A stretch of DNA of 7,801 bases from an uncultured Streptomyces sp. (GCA_946480485.1 CAMLJW010000244.1:1-7801), one strand, 5' to 3'; positions 1 through 7,060 are shown, numbered from the stretch's first letter. Translations and numbers: made by a program. Notes: generated by a model not told the origin, from the letters alone.

Positions 1-1
1 T

Positions 2-183
2 ACCGGCTGGAGGTCTCTCGTGCGGAAGCTGGCCAGAGGATGGCCACAGCCCCTCGGTGACGTGGTCCGTGACCACAGCGACATGGTGATCGGGACCGTC
101 GCGAGTCTCGGTACCGAGGACACCCCGCTCGTCGTGATGGCAGTGCCGGGCGGCACACCGCGCGTCACCAGTGCGCGCGACTT
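2..183 (+). pseudogene. Unrecognised coding-like fragment, joined to the Prim-Pol remnant
   Basis: The frame starting at base 2 is open from the window edge through this stretch and has protein-like composition, with segments such as GWPQPLGDVVRDHSDMVIG and TPLVVMAVPGGTP. I do not recognise the family. It enters from outside the window, so its start is not visible. At roughly 140-183 recognisable Prim-Pol sequence begins in a different frame, while about the first 100 residues expected of such a protein are absent. I infer that this is part of another gene, or a divergent part of the same one, fused by deletion or frameshift. The rest of this open frame, to 403, is a shadow of the Prim-Pol gene. 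Confidence 0.3.
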
Positions 184-781
184 GCACTACTCGCCGAGCA
201 GCACCGCCTGCCGTGGCCCGGCGGCACGTACACCGTCCGCACGGAAGCGGCGGCATGCACCTCTACTTCGTGGCCCCGGCGGGCGCGAAGCTGCGCAACA
301 CCGCCGGCACCCTCGGTTTGAAGATCGACACCCGCGCGGGCGGTGGCTACGTCGTGGGCTCAGGCAGCGCGGTGGGTGGCAAGGCCTACACGGTCGTCAT
401 TGATGCCGAAGTGGCGCCGCTGCCCGAGTGGCTGACGAAGCTCCTCACCCCTGCGCCGCTCCCACCACGCAGCCGTGTGACCATCCCTCTCACCGGCGAC
501 GAACGACGAGACGCCTACCTGACGGCGACCGTCGACTGCGACCCGCCCGCGTCTCCGGCGCCGGTGAGGGCAACCGCAACACCGCCCTCTACCAGGCGTC
601 GGTAGCCCTTGGGCAGCTCGTCGCCGGACGCGAACTCAACGCGACGTACGTGTGCGAGCGGCTCGTTGCTGAGGCCGTCGGCATCGGCCTCGGCGAGGGC
701 GACGCCCGCCGCACCATCGCTTCCGGTCTGCGCGCCGGAGCCCGTAGGCCGCGGAGCTTCGGGCGGAGGGATGCTGCATGA
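184..781 (+). pseudogene. Prim-Pol (bifunctional DNA primase/polymerase) remnant of an integrative element
   Basis: Prim-Pol proteins of actinomycete integrative elements make primers and DNA during element replication. Homology is spread over three frames. From 184 one frame reads ALLAEQHRLPWPGGTYTVRT. From about 243 another reads GSGGMHLYFVAPAG, then KIDTRAGGGYVVGSGS and APLPEWLTKLL. From about 545 a third reads GEGNRNTALYQASVALGQLVAG and ends with RTIASGLRAGARRPRSF before TGA at 779-781. The GSGGMHLYF and DTRAGGGYVV blocks are the conserved core known in this family. Each frame change fits loss of one base. The N-terminal region with the acidic metal-binding residues is missing, so the product should be dead. 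The stop overlaps the next start as ATGA, the translational coupling of an old operon. Confidence 0.72.
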
Positions 782-1260
782 GCCTCAGCGTTCAGGAGAC
801 CTACCTCGGTTGGCGCGAGCTGCCGCACGCGACGGGCTGCACCCGCCCGTCGTGGACGGTCGACGTCCGCGAGGACGAGGGTTACCGCTCGTCGTACAGC
901 GGCGTCCACACGACGCACGCGTGCCCGGACGAGGCCTGCGACCACGGCAGCCGCTTCCCGCGCGCGACCGTGCGCGTGGTCTGCACGTCCTGCCACGTGG
1001 CGCACGTGATCCGCGGCGAGAGCCACAGCAGCCACCACACGACGACGAAGGTCACCGGCTTCGGCGAGGCCCCGCGCAAGGTGGCGGGCTTGTTCCTGTG
1101 GCCGGGGGAGCCGTGGTTCGACGGCGAGCCGCACCAGTGGCTCGTGACGCGGCACAGGCCCGCGCGCATCCGGCCCACGGACGTGGTCGGCCGAATCCAC
1201 GCGGGTGCGCGCCCGCTCGGCGCGCACCCTCCTCGGAGGTATCCAAGTGCTTACCTATGA
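778..1260 (+). CDS. Small zinc-ribbon-like accessory protein of an integrative element
   Basis: The frame is open for 160 codons. ATG 778 is preceded by GGAGGG at 765-770, seven bases upstream, and overlaps the Prim-Pol stop (ATGA). The opening MSLSVQETYLGWRELPHATGC resembles, from memory, hypothetical proteins encoded near rep and int in Streptomyces integrative elements; their role is unknown to me. Cysteines near residues 49-54 (C-x4-C, in ACPDEAC) and 71-74 (C-x2-C, in VCTSCH) could form a zinc ribbon. The mid part VTGFGEAPRKVAGLFLWPGEP also looks family-like. The last 20 or so residues are Arg/Pro-rich and look out of frame, so the C-terminus may be truncated. The end overlaps the integrase start by 14 bases. 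No excisionase ORF lies between, where one is usual. Confidence 0.6.
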   Translation: MSLSVQETYLGWRELPHATGCTRPSWTVDVREDEGYRSSYSGVHTTHACPDEACDHGSRFPRATVRVVCTSCHVAHVIRGESHSSHHTTTKVTGFGEAPRKVAGLFLWPGEPWFDGEPHQWLVTRHRPARIRPTDVVGRIHAGARPLGAHPPRRYPSAYL

Positions 1261-2624
1261 CGTCCGGATCTGGGGCATCCGCAGCCGGCCGAGCAAGAGC
1301 GCCCCGTTCCAGCTCCGCTGGAAGGTGGGCTCCGAGATCCACCAACAGCCCTTCACCACAAAGACATTGGCCGACGGTCGCCGCTCAGAACTCATGAGCG
1401 CCGTACGCGACGGCGAGCAGTTCGACACGGAGACCGGGCTCCCGGTCTCGGAGCTTCGCGCGCTCAACTCTCCGACCTGGTACGGGCACGCGTGTGCGTA
1501 CGCCCTCATGAAGTGGCCGAAGGCCTCGGCCAAGCACAGGGTCGGGATCGCCGAGGCGCTGACGAACATCACGCCCGCGCTCATGACGACCAAGAAGGGA
1601 GCACCCGACCGGAAGGTACTTCGTCGCGCACTCCGTACATGGGCGTTCCAAATGGTCCGCGACGAGGAGGATGAGTGGGCGGTCCGCAAGGACGTGGGGG
1701 AGCCTTCGGAGGACATCGCGCGGCCCTAGCATGGGTCGCGAAACACTCCGTCAGGGCCAAGGACTTGACGCAGTCCGACACCTTGCGGCCCGCACTGGCG
1801 GCGATCTCCGTGAAGCTGAACGGCAAGCCTGCGGCGGACAACACCGTCAACCGCAAGCGCACCGTCCTTAGCAACGCACTCCGCTACGCGGTCGAGCGCG
1901 GTCTACTCGATGTCAATCCGCTGTCCCGGATCGACTGGTCTCCACCGCCAACGAACGATGAGGTCGACTTCCGATACGTCCCCGGCCCGAACTCGCCCGG
2001 GAGTTCCTGGAAGCCGTACGCACCCAAGGGCCGCGCGGAGAACGCCTTCACGCGTTCTTCGGTTGTCTCTACTACGCGGCCATGCGGCCGTCAGAAGTGG
2101 CAGATCTCCCTAAGCGGGACTGCAGTCTGCCGGAGGAGGGGGGTGAGCTCATCCTCGCGGGCAGCCGACCGGAGGTCGGCTCGGGCTGGATGGACGACGG
2201 GAAGTCGTACGAGGAGCGCGGGTTGAAGCGCCGAGCCCGGCGGACGACACGGCCGGTGCCCATCCCGCCCGTGCTCGTACGGATGCTGCGGCATCACATC
2301 GAGACGTACGGCACTGCGCCAGACGGACGGCTCTTTACCGCCGTCCGTGGGGGACGAGTCCGGTCGACCGAATACACGGAGATGTGGCAGGAGGCCCGAA
2401 GGAAGACCCTGGCCGAGGCGGACGTGGACACCCCCCTCGCCGACGTACCGTACTCCCTCCGGCGCGTGGGCATCTCACTGCGGATCAAAGCAGGCGTCGA
2501 CCCGGTCGAGGTCGCCCGCCGGGCGGGTCACAGCCCGGCCGTCCTGTGGCGCTTCTACGCAAAGCTCCTACGCTGCCAACAGCAAGCGGCCAACGCCCTC
2601 ATTGATGAGGCCCTAAAAGACTGA
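1247..2624 (+). pseudogene. int: Tyrosine integrase of AICE type, broken by two frameshifts
   Basis: Site-specific recombinase that would integrate the element. GTG 1247 has GGAGG at 1235-1239 and yields VLTYDVRIWGIRSRP, the typical N-terminus. Part one, with the SAM-like core-binding region (SPTWYGHACAYALMKWP), runs to about 1721 and hits TAG at 1727. Part two resumes as ALAWVAKHSV and covers RTVLSNALRYAVERGLLDVNPL to about 1981. Part three starts PELAREFLEAV and carries the catalytic domain: Arg in YYAAMRPSE, the second Arg in PYSLRR, His in AGHSPAV and the nucleophile Tyr in WRFYAKLL, ending with TGA. Both shifts fit loss of one base. The residue after the second Arg is Arg; family members usually read LRH there. 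Joined, the length is near the usual 450 or so residues. Split as it is, no active recombinase is expected. Confidence 0.85.
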
Positions 2625-2631
2625 ACAAGAG

Positions 2632-2647
2632 CGGTCGCGGCCGACCG
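2632..2647 (+). terminator. Weak hairpin just after int
   Basis: CGGTCG (2632-2637) pairs with CGACCG (2642-2647) around the loop CGGC, eight bases after the int stop. There is no U tract. It could help end int transcription, but a six-bp GC hairpin is common by chance in DNA of this composition. Confidence 0.2.
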
Positions 2648-2865
2648 GGCAGCCAACTGGCTTCTTATGGTGCGGTCGCCGTTACGTGAGCGGGCAGCTG
2701 GCGGGCCGACAGGCAGAACGGTCTGAGTAGGCTTGATCGCGAACGGTAGTTTTTGACTCCTGATGGAAGGCTGGAGCGACAGTGGCTAACCCTAACCCCT
2801 TTGCACCGCCGCCAGCGAACTCTGGTCAACCGTTATGGTCGCCGTTCGCAGGGGGGCGCCGTCAT
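2648..2865. other. Gap downstream of int with a possible truncated gene start at 2782
   Basis: No complete gene is seen. GTG 2782 has GGAG at 2773-2776 and opens a frame reading VANPNPFAPPPANSGQPLW, then degenerates into Arg-rich sequence and stops after about 46 codons. It could be the first few codons of a gene whose body was deleted near 2850-2865, where the minus-strand remnant begins. No att-like match to the tRNA end at the right of the window was found, although an AICE att site would be expected just after int. Confidence 0.25.
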
Positions 2866-2977
2866 GGCCGCCGGCAGCGTTCATCCACGCGTCCTTGTCG
2901 CATACCCGGTGGTTCGTGAAGCTGTCGTCGGCGTTGGTGAACTTGACGGCCGTCATGTCGGTCCACTCAGGGTCAGC
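2866..2977 (-). pseudogene. Coding-like remnant continuing beyond the protease stop
   Basis: Read on the minus strand from 2977, this segment gives ADPEWTDMTAVKFTNADDSF and then TNHRVCDKDAWMNAA. It looks like genuine protein and is in the -1 frame relative to the protease, which stops at 2953. It may be the original C-terminal extension of that protease, cut off by one lost base near 2978, or the end of an unrelated secreted enzyme; the FTNHRVCDKDAWMN stretch loosely recalls the C-terminal part of SGNH/GDSL hydrolases. The frame continues to TAG at 2794-2792, but the last 20 or so residues look random. The family is not established. Confidence 0.35.
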
Positions 2978-4071
2978 AGGCTGATGTCGTTCTGTGGGGC
3001 CTGGGCGTTGGCTTGCGTCAGGGCCAGGCTCAACGGCACAAAGTAGGAGACGTTCGGCCGCTGGAATTTCTCGCCGCAGAGGTCTTTCTTCGGATTCGTC
3101 GGGTCCGGAAAACCGACACCCCCCTTGAGGAGGCCGACCCCCTCGACCGTGGTCGCGTTCGGGTTGGGGTCGGTGAAGAGCGGCCCCCCGCTGTCACCGC
3201 CTTCTGCGCACACGTTGGTTTGGATCAAGTCGTCCTCGATGCCGCTAGTGAACATTCTCCTTACGGCCACCGCTGTCACCTCCCCACACGTGGTTTGTGT
3301 GGTAGCCCCCTGCTTGCACACCTGCATGCCAACAACCGGCTCACGCAACCCGGTTACCGGATAGGTCTTGTTGCCGAAGGCTTTCACCTGCCCCAGCGCA
3401 TTGTCATTGAGGATTCCCCTTTTGTGGACGGCGACGACTCCCCAATCGGACTCAGAAGACGAGCGCTTCGCGTACTTGTACCCGACGCCGCTGGTAATGA
3501 GGCTGCTGTCCGTCTTGATGCGGAAATTGCTTCTGTCGGCGGGCTGAGTCTCGTCGAAGCAGTGGGCGACGGTGAGGAACCCGGTGGGTGTGGCCGGCCT
3601 CTTGTCGATGCGTACCGCAAAGCCCATGGTGCACACACGCCCGCGTTCTCTTCCTCCTCCTGCGCCGCCGGATATGCCTTCGAGATCACGGAGTTGGCCG
3701 TCTACGTGGTTTTCCACCTTCAGGGCGGTTCCCAGGTCCGGCAGTTTCACTTTTTTGTCGCTGAACACGTCCACCACGAGGGTGTTGGTGTCCGGGTTCA
3801 CGCCGACGGAGAAGTCGAAGTCGGTGCGCTTGCCCAGGGTGGTTCTGAGCCGGGTGATGCGGTCGAACACCTCGTTGCGTCGTTGCAGCAGAGCCGGCGG
3901 AATGGCCGCGGCGGCCGCCTCGGCGGCCCGGGTGGTGGGGGTGCTGGGGGCTGCGGTGGAGGGGGTGGTGTCGACGGCGTTGCCGGCGGCGGCGACGGCG
4001 AGCAGGGTCAGCGTGCCGGCGACGGTGCCGATGGCCGCCGTACGGCACTGACGGCGGGTGCGTGCGTGCAT
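2953..4071 (-). CDS. Secreted S1-family (streptogrisin-like) serine protease
   Basis: Predicted 372-residue exported protease. ATG 4071 was chosen because MHARTRRQCR followed by the hydrophobic run TAAIGTVAGTLTLLAVAAAG makes a signal peptide; an upstream in-frame ATG at 4176 has no ribosome site and would bury it. AAAGGG lies about ten bases before 4071. Residues 50-135 are Ala-rich then pro-region-like (SVGVNPDTNTLVVDVF), followed by a Gly-rich linker. The catalytic triad is His170 (TVAHC), Asp209 (SDWGVV) and Ser294 (GGDSGGP). Cys147/171, 252/262 and 288/332 are placed to form the usual three disulfides. CAEGGDSGGP matches streptogrisins. The role is probably extracellular proteolysis; substrate not inferable. 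It converges on int, stands alone, and may be C-terminally shortened (see 2866-2977). Confidence 0.88.
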   Translation of the reverse strand: MHARTRRQCRTAAIGTVAGTLTLLAVAAAGNAVDTTPSTAAPSTPTTRAAEAAAAAIPPALLQRRNEVFDRITRLRTTLGKRTDFDFSVGVNPDTNTLVVDVFSDKKVKLPDLGTALKVENHVDGQLRDLEGISGGAGGGRERGRVCTMGFAVRIDKRPATPTGFLTVAHCFDETQPADRSNFRIKTDSSLITSGVGYKYAKRSSSESDWGVVAVHKRGILNDNALGQVKAFGNKTYPVTGLREPVVGMQVCKQGATTQTTCGEVTAVAVRRMFTSGIEDDLIQTNVCAEGGDSGGPLFTDPNPNATTVEGVGLLKGGVGFPDPTNPKKDLCGEKFQRPNVSYFVPLSLALTQANAQAPQNDISLLTLSGPT

Positions 4072-4527
4072 GGAGGGTGTGCCCTTTGCGGGGTCGGGTT
4101 TTGAGGTCGGCGCGCGTCGCGGTCCGGAGGCTTTGGTGAAGCCCGCCTCGGCTCGGCTCTGTCCGGTTGCGGCCATGACCGCTTGGTCTGCGTCACCGCA
4201 CCATCGGGTGAGCCTCGCGTGGGTGGCGATGACTCCTTCTCGAAATGACTCGTGTAAGAGTCGCGCGCGTGCAGAGCTGGATCGCCAGCTTTCCAGCTCT
4301 GGGCGACCAGTCTGTCCAGGGATCCCGTATGACCGCTAGAGGCAAATGTCCCTACCTGCCGGTAATGGCAGGCGGTTTGAGCGTCGCGGTTCGCTGGTCC
4401 GGTCGACGGAGAAGGGAGTTCCTCGGACAGGGTGCGGGCCCAGGGCGATTGCAAAGCCCCCGGGGTCTTGTGAGTGCGCAGGTCACAGCAGCGTGACGAT
4501 GGTCGATGGACGCGCGACCACACGCAA
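4072..4527. other. Gene-free stretch between the divergent protease and ISAs1 remnant, with three dyads
   Basis: The open frames here lack family-like sequence. It should hold the protease promoter (minus strand), but no clear -35/-10 pair was found. Three dyads are visible: GACTC(4247-4251)/GAGTC(4258-4262) with six bases between; CAGAGCTGG(4272-4280)/CCAGCTCTG(4293-4301), a nine-bp stem with a 12-base loop; and CCTGCC(4355-4360)/GGCAGG(4367-4372). The first two lie about 180-230 bases upstream of the protease start and could be operator or transcript-folding sites. The outer end of the ISAs1 element should lie near 4430-4527 but could not be fixed. Confidence 0.4.
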
Positions 4528-4583
4528 CGAAGCTCCGTTGCGGAGGTGACCTTGCCAAGTCGCCTGCGCCCAACGGAGCTTCG
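4528..4583 (+). promoter_or_regulatory. 13-bp hairpin burying the transposase Shine-Dalgarno
   Basis: CGAAGCTCCGTTG (4528-4540) is perfectly complementary to CAACGGAGCTTCG (4571-4583), with a 30-base loop. The right arm holds GGAG (4575-4578) and ends directly before ATG 4584, so in an mRNA starting upstream the ribosome site would be paired. A transcript starting inside the loop would leave it free. Known ISs such as IS10 and IS50 use this arrangement to block transposase synthesis from read-through transcription. That it works this way here is inference. Confidence 0.5.
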
Positions 4584-5073
4584 ATGTGCCGTCAGTCTGC
4601 CACCGTCTGTCTGGTCAAGTCGCCCACCCGTCAGCACCGTTCGACGGGTCCGTTGGCCGATCGGCTGGCCACGCTGGCCGATCCGCGGTGCCGGCGCGGG
4701 AAGCGTCACCCCTTCGTGGCAGTACTGCTGATCGCATGCTCCGCTGTGGTGACCGGGGCGAGGAGCTTCGTGGCGATCGATGAGTGGGCCACCGAGGCCC
4801 CGCAGGACGTTCTGGCCCGGCTCGGTGCCCGCACCGCAACGGCCCTGGACGTGCGGGTCCCGCCCAGCGGCGCGACGATCCGCCGGGTCATCAAGGACAC
4901 CTGCCCTGGCGGCCTGGCCGACCTCCTCGGCCACGACCCGGCCGGCACCGACACCCTCGCCCTGGACGGCAAGAGCGCCCGCGGCTCGCGCCTGGGCAGC
5001 ACCCCGGCCGCGCATCTGCTGGCCGCGATGACCGGCACCGGGATGACCGTCACCCAGCTCAGGGTCCCGGAAA
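4584..5073 (+). pseudogene. ISAs1-family transposase, 5' fragment
   Basis: ATG 4584 follows GGAG by five bases. The segment GPLADRLATLADPRCRRGKRHP, then FVAVLLIACSAVVTGARSFV and AIDEWATEAPQDVLARLG, is the N-terminal domain of ISAs1-type transposases. SGATIRRVI and DTLALDGKSARGSR, the latter with the first catalytic Asp (DGKSARG), and AAHLLAAMTGTGMTVTQLRVPEK follow. Homology stops abruptly near 5073; the frame runs on as Arg/Pro-rich nonsense to 5267. Family members are about 370-400 residues, so the second and third acidic residues are gone and the product cannot transpose. An open frame from 4506 reads through the upstream hairpin, but the stretch before 4584 has no family-like sequence. The break is probably a deletion junction. 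Confidence 0.75.
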
Positions 5074-5076
5074 AGT

Positions 5077-5172
5077 CAGCCCGACCCGGTCGGCGACCTG
5101 GTGCAGCAGCACCACCCCGGCGTGACCGACCTGGCCTGGCGACGCCTCACCCAACTCCCGGCCCTCACCTGA
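5077..5172 (+). pseudogene. Orphan C-terminal gene fragment
   Basis: Immediately after the ISAs1 break, another frame reads QPDPVGDLVQQHHPGVTDLA then WRRLTQLPALT and stops at TGA 5170-5172. Its composition and third-position G/C look like true coding sequence and like the last 30 residues of a protein. It does not resemble the C-terminus of ISAs1 transposases. I do not recognise it. It was probably brought beside the transposase by deletion of the DNA between. The following bases, 5173-5335, hold no gene I can support. Confidence 0.35.
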
Positions 5173-5335
5173 CGGCCGGTCACCACCCCGTCGACACAGA
5201 AGGAGAGCAGACCCGGGCCCGTGGAACCCGGCGCAGCCGCAGCGTCACGCGAAGGCCCCGTCTCTGATCGCGAGGGACAAACCGGGCACCCAGCCGAGAC
5301 GATCACTGCCGACCGGACGCTGAAAGATCGAGGCC

Positions 5336-5412
5336 GGGGCGTGCTGGCCTGGCGGTTCGGCTCTGGGGCGTTCAGCAGGCAGTCGGCCGGGCGAGGACGA
5401 GGTCGGTGCTGG
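5336..5412 (+). repeat. Left arm of an inverted repeat: IS end plus transposase 3' end
   Basis: This arm is complementary to 7177-7249. The core 5336-5380 against 7205-7249 matches at 44 of 45 positions; the rest matches with a four-base gap. It covers the last codons of the IS5-type transposase, with ACC GAC CTC GTC on the minus strand and the true TGA at 5374-5372, plus the outer tail of the IS. Confidence 0.85.
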
Positions 5413-6351
5413 GCTTGTGGACGGTGGCTCGTTTCGCGGCCCGGTCTGAGACCAGGCCGCCGATCGCTGCCATTCCTCTGGGAGGTCCTGGCGTTGGCCG
5501 GTCCAGCGCTGCAGTGACCGCCACTGCTTCGGTTCGGCGATGGCGTGCCCGACCATGATCCGGCGTTGGGATTGGCGGTGCCGCGTGTCGGCGTAGAGGT
5601 TGCGCTCGCCGGGCCCGGCGTCCTGCCCGGGTTTCTTTGGCGGGGCGCTGACCTGGCCGGGGAAGTCGCGGGCCAGGCCGGTGTAGCCGGAGTCGACCTC
5701 GGCGCGGACGTTCGGGTGCAGTCGCAGCTGTTCCTCGATGCCCTCAGTACGGACCTGGGTGACGTCGTGCATCCGGCCGGGCCGAATGGCGCCGAGCCAC
5801 AGGCATCGGCCCTGCCCGTCGCTGATCACCACGGCTTTCAGCGTGTTCTGCTTCTTCTTCCCCGAGATGTACGCCTTGCGACCGGGGCTGTGCGCCTTTG
5901 GGCGGCGGACCTGAACCTCGGTGCCGTCGATCCGCAGAGTGACCCCTTTGGCCTCGGCAAAGGCGAACACGTCATCCAGCGTCCGCAGGCGCACCCCGGA
6001 ACCGTCCGGGACGGCGAACCCGCGGGCGGCCAGCAGGCCGCGGATCTCCCGCACGGCTCGGCCGATCGTGAACCGGCTGGTTTGGTGCAGCTCGGCCAGT
6101 GCCTGATACGGCAGTTGGAACCGCAGCACGACCAGCGTCGCTATGACCCGGTCGACGAACACGAGATCATGGCCTGGACCGGCGCCGGCCGCACGCAATC
6201 GGTCGTGGCCTCGGCGTTCGGACAGCGCACTTTCCCGCAGTGCCAACTACGGATCGGCCAACTCAGCGATCATTTCGGCCAGGTGCTGACGGGAGACGCC
6301 AGTGAAGACGGGCTGCGAGAGGGCCGCGCGGGTCCAACCAGGCGTAAGCAC
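5372..6351 (-). pseudogene. IS5-type (DDE_Tnp_4-like) transposase with nonsense, frameshift and active-site loss
   Basis: DDE transposase for the surrounding IS. Reading from GTG 6351, the protein starts VLTPGWTRAALSQPVFTGVS and meets TAG at 6249-6247 within ELADP*LALRESAL, where a Trp codon (TGG) is the likely ancestor. The middle holds the HTH-like QALAELHQTSRFTIGRAVREI and first Asp in LRIDGTEVQVRRP, followed by AYISGKKKQNTLKAVVISD and GRMHDVTQVRTEGI. The second Asp lies in EVDSGYTGLA. The third acidic site reads MVGHAIAEPKQW, whereas relatives have VEHA..E.KQW, so the catalytic Glu is Gly. Near 5471 one base is lost; the next frame continues AAIGGLVSDRAAKRATVHK and ends LVLARPTAC at TGA 5374-5372. 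An unshifted open frame from TTG 6246 runs on to 5245. Confidence 0.85.
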
Positions 6352-6451
6352 CTCGTCATGTTCGCGCGGCCCTGTGACAGCCCCGCAACCCCAACGCGCT
6401 TTCGCTCTCTTCGCTGCGACTGCCAGGGAGCCAGAGGGCTGATCGCGGGTA

Positions 6452-7060
6452 TCAGCGCAGTGCGACCTCGCCTGCGTGGACGGTACCCATCACGCGCTCG
6501 ACAGTCTCGTGGACTTCGCCGACCGGAGCCGCGTAGCCGATAGCGGCGCTCGCGGCATCCTCCCCGAGCATCCGGGTGACCACCCACGCGGCAAGATACT
6601 GCGATGCCAGGCAGCCGCCCGCCGTGGCGATGTTCCCCTCGGCGTAGAACGGCGCGTCCAGCACAGTGACGTCGCAGGCCTCGACATAGGGCCGGCTCGT
6701 CATGTCCGTGCAGGCCGGCATCCTGCCCAGCAACCCGAGCCGTGCGAGCACCAGCGCGCCGGAGCACTGCGAACCGATCAGCTGCCGCGACGGGTCGAGC
6801 GGCAGCATGGCGAGCATCCGGTCATCGGCGACCACGTCGCGCGTCTTCACCCCGCTGCCGATCAGCACGACGTCGGCCTCGGTGACGAACTCCATCGAAC
6901 GCTGTCCGGTCACCTCGACTCCGTTCATCGACGTGACCACAGGCATAGGTGTCGTGATGAAGGCTTCCAAACCGTCTTTGCGGCACCGGTTGATCAACGC
7001 TGAGGCGATGAAGCTGTCGAGCTCGTTGAACCCGTCGAAGGTGACCACGGCTACCTGCAT
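6452..7060 (-). CDS. DJ-1/PfpI-family (class I glutamine amidotransferase-like) protein
   Basis: Intact 202-residue cytosolic protein. ATG 7060 has AGGGAG five bases upstream and starts MQVAVVTFDGFNELDSFIAS, the first strand of the DJ-1 fold; the frame extends further upstream but without family-like sequence. Cys99 in IGSQCSGALVLARLGLL is the nucleophile-elbow cysteine, and Glu13 fits the conserved acidic partner. Downstream, PYVEACDVTVLDAPFYAEGN and IATAGGCLASQYLAAWVV match the family's C-terminal half. The family includes glyoxalases/deglycases, isonitrile hydratases and amidase domains of AraC-type regulators, so the substrate cannot be told. It lacks an AraC domain. It stands alone between an IS and an inverted IS fragment and could have been moved by them. 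TGA is at 6454-6452. Confidence 0.85.
   Translation of the reverse strand: MQVAVVTFDGFNELDSFIASALINRCRKDGLEAFITTPMPVVTSMNGVEVTGQRSMEFVTEADVVLIGSGVKTRDVVADDRMLAMLPLDPSRQLIGSQCSGALVLARLGLLGRMPACTDMTSRPYVEACDVTVLDAPFYAEGNIATAGGCLASQYLAAWVVTRMLGEDAASAAIGYAAPVGEVHETVERVMGTVHAGEVALR

Larger units (their letters stand above)
5336..6440 (-). mobile_element. IS5-type insertion sequence, degenerate copy
   Basis: The unit holds the minus-strand transposase 6351-5372. Its left end is placed at 5336 because similarity to a second, inverted copy (7177-7249) stops exactly there. The right end is less certain; TGCCAGGGAGCCAGAGGGCT at 6421-6440 gives a partial inverted match to the left-end stretch GTGCTGGCCTGGCGG. 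No target-site duplication was identified. With a dead transposase the element is immobile on its own. Confidence 0.5.

Noticed and set aside
609..1397. 262-codon open frame on the + strand
   Set aside because: Arg/Pro/Ala-rich shadow crossing three better-supported genes.
2726..2790. Promoter before GTG 2782 (TTGATC or TTGACT as -35)
   Set aside because: No -10 element at a workable distance from either hexamer.
3013..4104. 363-codon open frame on the + strand
   Set aside because: It mirrors the minus-strand protease, which has a signal peptide and full catalytic triad; the translation has no family-like sequence.
4008..5015. 335-codon open frame on the minus strand
   Set aside because: It runs antisense through the ISAs1 fragment and the protease 5' region; the product is low-complexity and unrecognisable.
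5221..5517. Possible 98-residue ORF (GTG 5221 with AAGGAG at about 5200)
   Set aside because: Its second half is the antisense of the transposase 3' end, the spacing to the ribosome site is too long, and no family is recognised.
5545..6543. 332-codon open frame on the + strand
   Set aside because: It is antisense to the IS5-type transposase, whose conserved motifs are on the other strand.
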